From NCBI RefSeq assembly GCF_947498635.1, contig NZ_CANMKV010000046.1, positions 1 through 32,098 on the forward strand: a stretch of DNA of 32,098 nucleotides, read 5' to 3'. This document shows positions 16,058-23,609 of this stretch, in pieces (within the stretch, counting starts at the first letter, position 1; the number at the start of each line of letters is the position of its first letter). A model generated the notes under the pieces. It saw only the letters and a program-made list of their open reading frames with translations, did not search any database and was not told the origin of the DNA. A program made the translations under genes and the position numbers. This stretch comes from an uncultured Microbulbifer sp. GTDB lineage: Bacteria > Pseudomonadota > Gammaproteobacteria > Pseudomonadales > Cellvibrionaceae.

Positions 16058-16645
16058 TTACTTGGCAATGGCATTGTGGTCCAGTGACTTCCTGACTGAA
16101 TCCCAGCCCACCAGCTTAAAATTCTGTGTAGCACTGGGCAGTCGGTTTCTGCCGTCTTGAATAACCAGGAGGCCCTCCGGATAATCCGGTCCAAGGTACG
16201 CGCTGGTTACCTCCAGGCCATCAGTCTCTGAACTGCCATCAATTCCTGCCTGCATATTCAGCGCTACCCGGAACTGCCCGATAAAGTCCTTACCATCCCG
16301 AGAGAACGCAGCATTGCTGTCGTTACCCTGGTTGGAGGCTATCAGGTAACCGCTATCACCGGTGAGATATAGGGACAGGCCCTCTATGTCAGCCGCTAGT
16401 ATTTTGTTATCCACGGCAGCAAGCAGCTGCGGCTGTGTCGTATTGCCAGATTGTTTTTCCAAACTTAGCGACCAAATCCCCCGGTCCTCCTCGGCGAAAA
16501 AAAGGGTTTGCCGTTTGTCATCCACAACACAACCTTCAACTTGGCTGTCAACGGAAATCCGTGCCTGAATACTAAGGGTAAACTCTGTGGATTGACTATC
16601 CAGGAAAAGCTCTAACTGATACAGCCCTGCGTCTGAAATCTGCGC
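16058..16645 (-). pseudogene. C-terminal half of a beta-propeller phytase, 5' part deleted
   Basis: An open frame of 195 codons closes at 16058 and is bounded upstream by a stop at 16646-16648, with no proper start. It reads AGLYQLELFLDSQ, then EGCVVDDKRQTLFFAEEDRG, LAADIEGLSLYLTGDSGYLI, ASNQGNDSNAAFSR, and ends with LPSATQNFKLVGWDS. These are the late blades of a beta-propeller phytase, an extracytoplasmic calcium-dependent enzyme that releases phosphate from phytate. The N-terminal half is absent. The sequence joins directly onto the broken TonB receptor, so a deletion removed the receptor barrel and the phytase N-terminus. Confidence 0.8.
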
Positions 16646-17101
16646 TCATATCCGGGGATCAGGGTTTTAAATACCTCCAAACTGGCGAGTAAATCGGAGG
16701 GAATCACATCCAAGGCTACAGCGCGGTTTCCGGTGCAGGGAGCTCACACCGTTAATCGTGGCGGCGTTCAGATTGGGATCTAGTCCGCGCACCCCCACAA
16801 AACGGCCCTCGCCCTGGTCGCGGGCGATGAAGACCCCCGGCATGCGCTGCAGGGCATCGGGCAGTTCGCCGATGGCATCGGAGGTTTGTACCGCCACCAC
16901 TTTGTTAGAATTCCGCTGACGACCCAGGTCGCTGCGCGCGCTGCTAGCCTGGGCGGTGACGGTTACCGTTTCCATAACGCGGGATTGATTTTCCTGCGCG
17001 AGGGCATTGGCACAATAAACAATGTTGACGTAAAAAATAACTGAGGCGAGTGCTGTCACCAGAGGGGTGGGCCATCGAACGTCAATGGTTTTACTCTTCA
17101 T
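16638..17101 (-). pseudogene. N-terminus of a TonB-dependent receptor, frameshifted and truncated
   Basis: From the ATG at 17101 (GGAG upstream) it has a signal peptide ending ANALAQ and a plug domain: VMETVTVTAQ, then AIGELPDALQRMPGVFIARD, GEGRFVGVRGLDPNLNAATI and NGV. The frame then shifts near 16720-16745 and continues as AVALDVIPSDLLASLEVFKT. A second shift near 16655 restores PDMSAD, where such receptors have KTLTPDMDADAIGG. There the similarity ends, at about 16638, and phytase sequence takes over. The whole outer-membrane barrel is missing. In intact marine loci such a receptor is followed by the phytase gene, which fits this arrangement. Confidence 0.85.
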
Positions 17102-17162
17102 CGTGTCCCGCTCCAATTGATATCGATGGCGTATTTATTGGAGCGCAGACTAGAGGGCCTCT

Positions 17163-17180
17163 ATGAGCTTTGCATGACGA
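17163..17180 (-). promoter_or_regulatory. candidate Pho box facing the TonB/phytase remnant
   Basis: On the minus strand it reads TCGTCATGCAAAGCTCAT, matching CTGTCAT-N4-CTGTCAT at 9 of 14 half-site positions, with GTCAT and TCAT in exact register. It lies 62 nt before the receptor start. PhoB would bind here under phosphate limitation. On its own it is a modest match; its position in a phosphorus locus raises it. Confidence 0.45.
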
Positions 17181-17190
17181 TTTTTTTAAG

Positions 17191-17208
17191 CTGTCATCAA
17201 GCCTTCAG
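17191..17208 (+). promoter_or_regulatory. candidate Pho box facing phoX
   Basis: CTGTCATCAAGCCTTCAG has a perfect first half-site (CTGTCAT) and 4 of 7 in the second, 11 of 14 overall. It is 10 nt from the minus-strand box, so one divergent region could serve both genes. It is 221 nt from the phoX start, a rather long leader. Confidence 0.5.
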
Positions 17209-17429
17209 AAAAACCTGGGAGTTTTCCGCTCAATTTTTCCTGCCGGTGATACTTTATTAATTGGCAGCAAAGTCGAGAAACATTCACCTGTAGCAAGATT
17301 GCCTACTAATGAATGGCTCACCGGGTGGTACCGCCACATGATCTACAGTGATTTCCACCCTATGTGTGCACACTGATATGTAAAACATTCGAAATGTATT
17401 CTCAGGTTTCCCGCAATGGAGCAGCACCC

Positions 17430-19358
17430 ATGAAAGACTCCCCCAAAAATCCCGGTCGCAGACAGCTACTCAAGACCCTCGGAGGTGCCACTGCCGTCGG
17501 GGCAGCCTCCACGTTAATTCCTGGCTGCGGCGCCAAGCAAAAGGCCACTGCGGTGAATCTTTCATTTCGGGAAATTCCCCACAGCCTGGATTTCGAACAC
17601 CACCTGCCGCAGGAATACAGCGCGGATATTCTTTTGCGCTGGGGTGATCCTATTGATGACAACACTGCGGAATTTCGCCCGCAAGCACTCACTGCGCAAA
17701 GCCAGTTACACCGTTTTGGCTACAACAACGATTTTATCGCCTTTATGCCCTTGGCGGCGGATATCCCCGCGGAGCGCGGAGACCTCCACTACCGAAGTAA
17801 CAACAGCACCCGCGGCCTGCTGTGTGTAAACCACGAATACACCCAGCCACATCTGATGTTCCCCGGTTATAACAATAAATATAGCGCCACGCGGGGAGTC
17901 AGCGCTGAACATGTCGCCATTGAACAGGCCGCCTGTGGCCATTCGGTGGTAGAAATTGCGCGCGGAGATAAGGGCTGGCAGGTCATTCTGGACAGCCCTT
18001 ACAACCGCCGTATTACTTTGTCGACGGCGATGCAGATCCGCGGTCCCGCAGCGGGGGACAAGCGGCTGCAGACCGCGGAAGATCCCAGCGGTACCCGAGT
18101 GCTCGGTACCATCGGCAACTGTGCCGGTGGCAAGACCCCCTGGGGTACCGTGTTAATTGCCGAGGAGGGGTTTGGCGGTGCCTTTCAGGGGGCCCCCGAC
18201 GACATCGAGGATCCTCGCGAGGCACGCAATCATCGCGACTTTGGTATATCGCCGCACAACCGCAACCTGGGCGATTACGACCGGCGCTTCGATATCCAGC
18301 ATGAGCCCAATGAGCCCAACCGCTTTGGCTGGATGGTGGAATACGATCCCTACGATCCCCAGTCTGTCCCCCGCAAACTCTCCAGCCTCGGCCGATTTGA
18401 ACACGAGGGCTTCACCCTGGTATGCAAACCGGGCCAGGCGGTGGTGGCCTATGGCGGCGATGACGACGAGCACCAGTTTGTCTACCGCTATGTCTCCAAA
18501 GATATCTACAAACCGGACGATACCGCCCACAACCGCCAATTGCTGACCGAGGGCACCCTCTACGCGGCGCGCTTTGGCGAGGACGGCAGCGGGCAGTGGC
18601 TGCCACTGATCGTTGGCCAGGGCCCATTGATTGGGGAAAACGGCTTTCGCAACCAGGCGGATGTTTTAATCGACGCACGTCGCGCGGCTGCGCTCATGGG
18701 CGCCACCCCCATGGACCGCCCGGAGGATGTGGAAACCAATCCCCACAACGACTGCACTTATGTAATGCTGACCAAGAATAAAAAACGTGGCAAAGACGCT
18801 GTAGACGCAGCCAATCCCCGCCCCCGCAACACCGCTGGCCATGTACTGGAAATTGTGCCCCCCGGCAGCACGGGTAAGCGGGATCACACCAGTAACCACT
18901 TCCGCTGGCAGCAGTTTCTTCTGGGCGGCAATCCCAATGCGGAAAACCCCGCGGAGCGCGGTGCCTATGGCCAGCAATCTCACTACAACATCTCCAGCCA
19001 CGGCTGGTTTGCCAATCCGGACAATGTCGCTTTCGATCCCCGCGGCAATATGTGGGTGGCCACCGACGGCTGCGAGCGCTTCGGTTTTCACGACGGCCTC
19101 TGGGCCATGGCCACCGAGGGCCCTCTACGCGCGGCGCCCAAGCACTTTTTTGGCTGCCCCCGAGGGGCTGAGGTTTGCGGTCCGGAATTCACCCCCGATG
19201 GCAAAACCCTATTTGTAGCGGTGCAACATCCCGCCGAGGCGCGTAATTCAACTTTCAGCTCTCCCCTACACCGCTGGCCAGACAATGACCCGAACCTGCC
19301 ACCGCGCCCTTCGGTATTGGCAATCTACCGGGACGATGGCGGCGAGGTGGGGCGTTAG
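17430..19358 (+). CDS. phoX: PhoX-family Tat-exported alkaline phosphatase
   Basis: About 643 aa from the ATG at 17430 (GGAG 10 nt upstream); a longer frame to 17364 would put 22 unlikely residues before the signal. The N-terminus carries a twin-arginine motif GRRQLLKTLGG, a hydrophobic stretch and IPGC, so the protein folds before export and may be lipid-anchored. The DUF839/PhoX body shows LLCVNHEYTQP, the family's IAEEGFGGAF segment, a run of acidic metal ligands (AYGGDDDEHQFVYRYVS), then NPHNDCTYVMLT and MWVATDGCERFGFHD. PhoX enzymes use Fe and Ca to hydrolyse phosphate monoesters outside the cytoplasm and are common in marine bacteria. It precedes pstS on the same strand, each with its own candidate Pho box. 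Confidence 0.93.
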   Translation: MKDSPKNPGRRQLLKTLGGATAVGAASTLIPGCGAKQKATAVNLSFREIPHSLDFEHHLPQEYSADILLRWGDPIDDNTAEFRPQALTAQSQLHRFGYNNDFIAFMPLAADIPAERGDLHYRSNNSTRGLLCVNHEYTQPHLMFPGYNNKYSATRGVSAEHVAIEQAACGHSVVEIARGDKGWQVILDSPYNRRITLSTAMQIRGPAAGDKRLQTAEDPSGTRVLGTIGNCAGGKTPWGTVLIAEEGFGGAFQGAPDDIEDPREARNHRDFGISPHNRNLGDYDRRFDIQHEPNEPNRFGWMVEYDPYDPQSVPRKLSSLGRFEHEGFTLVCKPGQAVVAYGGDDDEHQFVYRYVSKDIYKPDDTAHNRQLLTEGTLYAARFGEDGSGQWLPLIVGQGPLIGENGFRNQADVLIDARRAAALMGATPMDRPEDVETNPHNDCTYVMLTKNKKRGKDAVDAANPRPRNTAGHVLEIVPPGSTGKRDHTSNHFRWQQFLLGGNPNAENPAERGAYGQQSHYNISSHGWFANPDNVAFDPRGNMWVATDGCERFGFHDGLWAMATEGPLRAAPKHFFGCPRGAEVCGPEFTPDGKTLFVAVQHPAEARNSTFSSPLHRWPDNDPNLPPRPSVLAIYRDDGGEVGR

Positions 19359-19366
19359 GAAATCTC

Positions 19367-19384
19367 CTGTCGGCGCGCTTTCAC
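19367..19384 (+). promoter_or_regulatory. candidate Pho box of pstS
   Basis: CTGTCGGCGCGCTTTCAC matches the Pho box at 11 of 14 half-site positions (CTGTC and CT-TCAC in register). It lies just after the phoX stop and 104 nt before pstS, so pstS probably has its own phosphate-starvation promoter. Confidence 0.5.
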
Positions 19385-19487
19385 TCAATCCAGGCGGCCC
19401 TGCTAAAATTTTTATTTACCGCCCTTTTTGTGTGGCACGCCGCCGGTTCCCAAAGGAATACTGGCGGCTCTTTAGTAGAGGTTCCCC

Positions 19488-20573
19488 ATGTTACCGAGGT
19501 GCCCCACGGTCTTACGCCCCCTTGTAGTCTTACTGGCGGCAATGGCCAGTATCCTGCTCTTTAGTGTGCCAACCCAGGCCCAGGTGCCGGAGAATCCCGT
19601 CAACTTACGAGGCAGCGGCGCCAGTTTCCCCTATCCCATTTATGTCGAATGGTTTCGCCAGTTCACGCACCGGGAAAACAATATTTTTATCTTTTACGAG
19701 ATGAGTAGCAGCGGAGATGGTATCCGTGATTTTATCGGCCATACCGTAGATTTTGCCGCCTCTGACGCGGCTATAGAGATCAATGAACTCAAGCATCTCA
19801 AAGAGGGGGGCGTGGTACTTCCCGTCACAGCCGGAGAGGTGGTACTGGTATTCAATCTGCCCGGTATCGAGGAGTTAAAGCTGTCTCGGGAAGCCTACTT
19901 AGGCATTTTTATGGGCAAGGTGCGACACTGGAATGACCCCAGCATCGTCGCCAGTAATCCCGGTGTGAAATTGCCACGCACCGATATTACAGTGATCACC
20001 CGCTCGGAAAGTTCCGGCACCTCGTATATTTTCTCGGGTCACCTCAGTGCCATGAGCGAAGCATTTCGCGAAACCATCGGGCTGGACCGGACTCCCAACT
20101 GGCCCAAGCTAGCAACCTTTCAGCAGGCTCCCGGCAATCAGGGGATAGCTGCCAAAGTCAGGGCGATACCGGGAGCCATCGGTTACGTCGAACACGGCTT
20201 TGCCGAGATCGTCAACCTGCCCATGGCCGTGCTGCAAAATCGTGCGGGTCAATATGTTGAGGCCAGCGCCAAGAGCGGCATGGCAGCATTGGAGGAAGTA
20301 GAGTTTCCCAATAGCAAGCTGCCTGTGAGCGGCGCCCCCAATCTGATCGCCTGGGTGTGGGACCCCAAGGGCCAGAGCGCCTACCCCATCACCAGTTTTT
20401 CCTGGCTGCTCCTCTACGCCAACCAGGAAGATGATAAAGCCCAAGCTTTGCGGCAAATGCTGGTGTTTATGCTGAGTCAAAACTCCCAAGCGGAGGCCGG
20501 GAATATTGGACTGGTCCCACTACCGGAAAGTGTGCGCCTAAGAGTCCTCAACGCCGTCACTTACGTGCAGTAG
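19488..20573 (+). CDS. pstS: PstS-type periplasmic phosphate-binding protein
   Basis: 361 aa, ATG with GAGG 6 nt upstream. A signal peptide ends near PTQAQ. The mature protein opens with LRGSGASFPYPIYVEWFRQF, the phosphate-binding GSGASFP loop. It continues with SSSGDGIRDFI, a DFAASDAA segment, TRSESSGTSYIF (the second binding loop) and NQGIAAKVRAIPGAIGYVEH. These are PstS hallmarks: high-affinity phosphate capture for the PstABC transporter. No pstC, pstA, pstB or phoU follow; the next gene converges after 10 bp. It is thus a solitary pstS tied to phoX, which probably works with permease genes elsewhere or as an extra scavenger. Confidence 0.93.
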   Translation: MLPRCPTVLRPLVVLLAAMASILLFSVPTQAQVPENPVNLRGSGASFPYPIYVEWFRQFTHRENNIFIFYEMSSSGDGIRDFIGHTVDFAASDAAIEINELKHLKEGGVVLPVTAGEVVLVFNLPGIEELKLSREAYLGIFMGKVRHWNDPSIVASNPGVKLPRTDITVITRSESSGTSYIFSGHLSAMSEAFRETIGLDRTPNWPKLATFQQAPGNQGIAAKVRAIPGAIGYVEHGFAEIVNLPMAVLQNRAGQYVEASAKSGMAALEEVEFPNSKLPVSGAPNLIAWVWDPKGQSAYPITSFSWLLLYANQEDDKAQALRQMLVFMLSQNSQAEAGNIGLVPLPESVRLRVLNAVTYVQ

Positions 20574-20583
20574 TGCAACCCGT

Positions 20584-22473
20584 TCAGGCATCTGTGTCCA
20601 CCGTAACATAGGGCAAGACCCGATTGCGCCCCGCTCTTTTCGCCCGGTAGAGAGCGCTGTCGGCATGCTGTAATAATTCCAATACATCGCGCTCCCCCTG
20701 TAACTGGGCCACACCGATACTCGCCGTAAACTGAACCGGCCCCTGAGCAGACTTGATCATAATCTTGGCGATATCCCGGTGGATACGCCTGGCAATGGCC
20801 AGTGTGCCAGGGCCATCGGCGCTGACCAGCAGTGCAAACTCCTCGCCGCCGATACGACCAAAGACATCCACCTCGCGCACATGCTGGGCAATCACTCTGG
20901 CCGTGGCGCAAAGGGCCTGATCACCGATTAGGTGACCGTGCATATCATTGATGGATTTAAAGCGGTCGATATCCAACATCAATATGCCCAGGGGAATCCC
21001 CTTGCGCTGGACCAACTTGAGCAGCAGGTTGGACTCCTCAAAGAAGCTACGGCGGTTGTGAATACCCGTTAGGGGATCAGTGCGCGCCTCCAGCTCCGCT
21101 CTGGCCTTGGCCGCCTCCAATTCTCTGGTGCGCGACTGCACCAGCAACTCCAGATCGGTTTTGGAAATTTCCAGCTGTTGCAGGTATTTCTTTTCCGCCC
21201 GATCTTTTTGCAAGCGCAGGCGCTGTACCATCAGGCCAATCGCTACCATGATCGCCAGCATCTCGACAAAGGAAGCAACCGGTGGCCAGTAATAATTGAC
21301 TGGATTGTGCACTACATAGCCAAGGTCGCGCATCGCCTGTGCCAGCAGTCCCAGCACCAGGGTCGCCCAGCCCAGGGCAAATACCCCCGCGGCATTTTCC
21401 CCCTGACGCCAGCGTATCAGGGCGATAGGCACCACCAGCGGATAACACAGCAACGCGATAATCATGGATATCTGGGACAGGGCCTTCCAATCCAATAAAA
21501 CACACCCCACTAAAAACGCTACATTGAGCAGCATAAGTTGCAACAGCGCATCGAGTTTTGGTGTGTGACGACGGGTTTTTAGAAAGGTGCGAGCGAAAAA
21601 AAGCCCCGCCATAATCGCTACAGCGCCGCTGAGCGTGGCATATCCCCAGTGGAAGCTGCCTTTCATCAGATATTGGTGGGTATATCCCAATACTGTGCCC
21701 CACACTAAAATTTTGCTGGCACAGTAAAAAGAATAGAAATACAAAATTTTATTGTTAATGGCGATCGCCCCCACCAGGGCAAAGATCGCCATCAGGAAGT
21801 AGCCCCCAAACAGGAAGGCCATCAGACTGATTTCCCCCTTGCTGTTTTGTTGTAGAGGTTGAGGGCTCCAAATTCGTAGACTGGGGAAAACCACGCCCAA
21901 CTCACCGGGATCGAATTTCACCATCAGCGCCTCAGCGGCCCCTGGTGCAATGGTGAGCGGGAAGACAAAGCGATTGTGCGCCACCTGGCGTCTATCAAAG
22001 GGCTGATAAATTGAGAGGTTGCTTATCTCGCGAAATGCCTCGCTACTCCCCTTCTCCCGACTAAAAGCCTGTAGTCCAACAAGTTGGTGATCGACGTATT
22101 CAATATGCAAGGTTACCGGCTGGCTGTCCCGGTTGTGCAGGGAGAAGTGAGACCAAAAGACACCGGCTTGAAGCCCGGTGGAGCCCGCAGTTTCCAGAGT
22201 ATGAAACTCTCCCAGTTCATAGGCTTGCAGCGCTTGGGTAAGACCACTCTCGCCGTGCTCGTCATGCCATATGGCGTGGAGGCCAGTAAATTTATCGCCA
22301 GCCTCATTGGCCGTGACATCGAGGGGGGTATGTGCCCATACGGGGTTTTGCGGGAAGAAAACACCGCAGATAAACAATAATAGAAGAGCACAAAAAGCGA
22401 AACGAAAGTACCAATATATAACTTTAACACGCCGCAAATTCAGAAGCCGCAGTCTTGTTATTTTGTCTTTCAT
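20584..22473 (-). CDS. 7TMR-DISM diguanylate cyclase
   Basis: 629 aa. After an N-terminal signal or anchor helix (~19-40) comes an extracytoplasmic 7TMR-DISM-type sensing domain (~50-210). Seven helices (~220-415), a short coiled coil (~418-465) and a C-terminal GGDEF domain follow. The active-site loop is GGEEF near residue 541, with REVD exactly five residues before it, an intact RxxD inhibitory site. The fold also has DPLTGIHNRRSFFEE at its start and ASIGVAQLQG near its end. It should make c-di-GMP in response to an outside ligand and limit itself by product feedback. No phosphodiesterase domain is present. It converges on pstS with only 10 bp between stops. Confidence 0.93.
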   Translation of the reverse strand: MKDKITRLRLLNLRRVKVIYWYFRFAFCALLLLFICGVFFPQNPVWAHTPLDVTANEAGDKFTGLHAIWHDEHGESGLTQALQAYELGEFHTLETAGSTGLQAGVFWSHFSLHNRDSQPVTLHIEYVDHQLVGLQAFSREKGSSEAFREISNLSIYQPFDRRQVAHNRFVFPLTIAPGAAEALMVKFDPGELGVVFPSLRIWSPQPLQQNSKGEISLMAFLFGGYFLMAIFALVGAIAINNKILYFYSFYCASKILVWGTVLGYTHQYLMKGSFHWGYATLSGAVAIMAGLFFARTFLKTRRHTPKLDALLQLMLLNVAFLVGCVLLDWKALSQISMIIALLCYPLVVPIALIRWRQGENAAGVFALGWATLVLGLLAQAMRDLGYVVHNPVNYYWPPVASFVEMLAIMVAIGLMVQRLRLQKDRAEKKYLQQLEISKTDLELLVQSRTRELEAAKARAELEARTDPLTGIHNRRSFFEESNLLLKLVQRKGIPLGILMLDIDRFKSINDMHGHLIGDQALCATARVIAQHVREVDVFGRIGGEEFALLVSADGPGTLAIARRIHRDIAKIMIKSAQGPVQFTASIGVAQLQGERDVLELLQHADSALYRAKRAGRNRVLPYVTVDTDA

Positions 22474-22559
22474 AATTCGGGCGCGCGCGAGATAAAACTC
22501 TGTTGTTATAAAGCGTTCACTCCAAGCAGTAAATGACAGCCTCTCACTTAAGGTTAGAT

Positions 22560-22802
22560 ATGCTGGGTAGGCACTACCAGCGGGATGATCAACCCGCCGA
22601 AATGTTCCTATCTGGGAAATTTCTTCGGCGACTTAAAGAGGGTTTTCAGCGTGTCAATAAAGGAAAATCTTTATATTCACGAAAGTCACAAAAAACAAAA
22701 TGGCCGTCGCCGAAAGGTAAACCTGAGTGGGAGGTAGAGTTTGTGAAGAGCCCTATTGGCAATGACTTCAAGGTTCCTGCTAAATCCCAAAAGATCATTT
22801 AA
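22560..22802 (+). CDS. small basic hypothetical protein
   Basis: 80 aa from the ATG at 22560 (AAGG 9 nt upstream); an in-frame ATG nine codons earlier (22533) is possible. It is rich in Lys and Arg (FLRRLKEGFQRVNKGK, RKSQKTKWPSPKGKPEWEVE), hydrophilic and without recognised domains. It stands alone, divergent from the diguanylate cyclase gene and convergent with marC. It could be a genuine small gene or a chance frame. Confidence 0.4.
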   Translation: MLGRHYQRDDQPAEMFLSGKFLRRLKEGFQRVNKGKSLYSRKSQKTKWPSPKGKPEWEVEFVKSPIGNDFKVPAKSQKII

Positions 22803-22843
22803 ACGAGCCCACGGGAATAATCGCGTGAGCCCACCACAAGCGG

Positions 22844-23452
22844 CTAGATCGAAAAGAACTGCTGAATTCCCACCAACACATTAGTGGTGGCCACGGAGGC
22901 GAGTATCAGCCCCATGACCCGGCTGACGATACTGGCCCCGGCATTGCCAATAAAGCGGTAGATCCAATTGGCGGTGAGCAACAACGCAATCACAATGGCC
23001 AGTACCGCAAGCATCGCCGAAGCGGTATTGAGTTGGTGCATCATATCAAAGCGGTGATTGTCGGTGAGTACCACCGCCGCCAACATGGCCCCCGGTGAAG
23101 CGATTGAGGGGACAGCCAGCGGAAAGATCGCTGTCTCGTGCCCCTCTCGCACAATTTCCATCTCCTGCTCCGGCTTACTGTCACCAAAGATCATGGTGAG
23201 GGCGAACAGGAACAGCACGACGCCACCTGCCACTTGGAAGGCAGAAAGGGGTACGCCGATCGCTTCCAGGAGAAACTGCCCCACCAGCAAAAAGAACAAC
23301 AGTATGCCGGTGGCCACCAACACGGCGAGCCAGGCGATTTTACGCTTTTGCCATTCGGCGTGGCGGGAGGTGACCGCGATAAATACCGGCAGGGTGCCCA
23401 CCGGATCGATCACTGCAAAGAAAAAAACAAAACTACTAATCCAATCGCTCAA
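22844..23452 (-). CDS. MarC-family integral membrane protein
   Basis: 202 aa from a TTG at 23450-23452 with CGGAG 7 nt upstream. The frame is open to an ATG at 23545, but family members start right before the first helix, here SDWISSFVFFFAVIDPVGTL. Six hydrophobic helices fit the MarC/UPF0056 fold, with DPVGTLPVFIA in helix 1 and FPLAVPSIASPGAM in the middle, both conserved in the family. Despite its name the family is not proven to give multidrug resistance; its transport role is unknown. It is monocistronic and divergent from aceK. Confidence 0.88.
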   Translation of the reverse strand: MSDWISSFVFFFAVIDPVGTLPVFIAVTSRHAEWQKRKIAWLAVLVATGILLFFLLVGQFLLEAIGVPLSAFQVAGGVVLFLFALTMIFGDSKPEQEMEIVREGHETAIFPLAVPSIASPGAMLAAVVLTDNHRFDMMHQLNTASAMLAVLAIVIALLLTANWIYRFIGNAGASIVSRVMGLILASVATTNVLVGIQQFFSI

Positions 23453-23609
23453 GGGTGCTCCGGCGTACCATGCTACTATTATCCGCTTATTCCCTGCCGC
23501 GGGGAGATCGGCAAGCGCCTTGGGGGTAGAATATGGTATGCCCATCGACCACCAATAACAGCCCTACCGGCAAATGCTTAACCTGAAACTCTGAAAGCAA
23601 GTCTAGTGC

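Noticed and set aside
22803..22843. Possible terminator GAGCCCACG … CGTGAGCCC between convergent genes
   Set aside because: The two arms are not complementary when paired; similarity is only superficial.
23453..23545. Longer N-terminus of the MarC-family protein
   Set aside because: The extra 31 residues are not membrane-like and resemble no family start; a TTG with CGGAG fits the family length.
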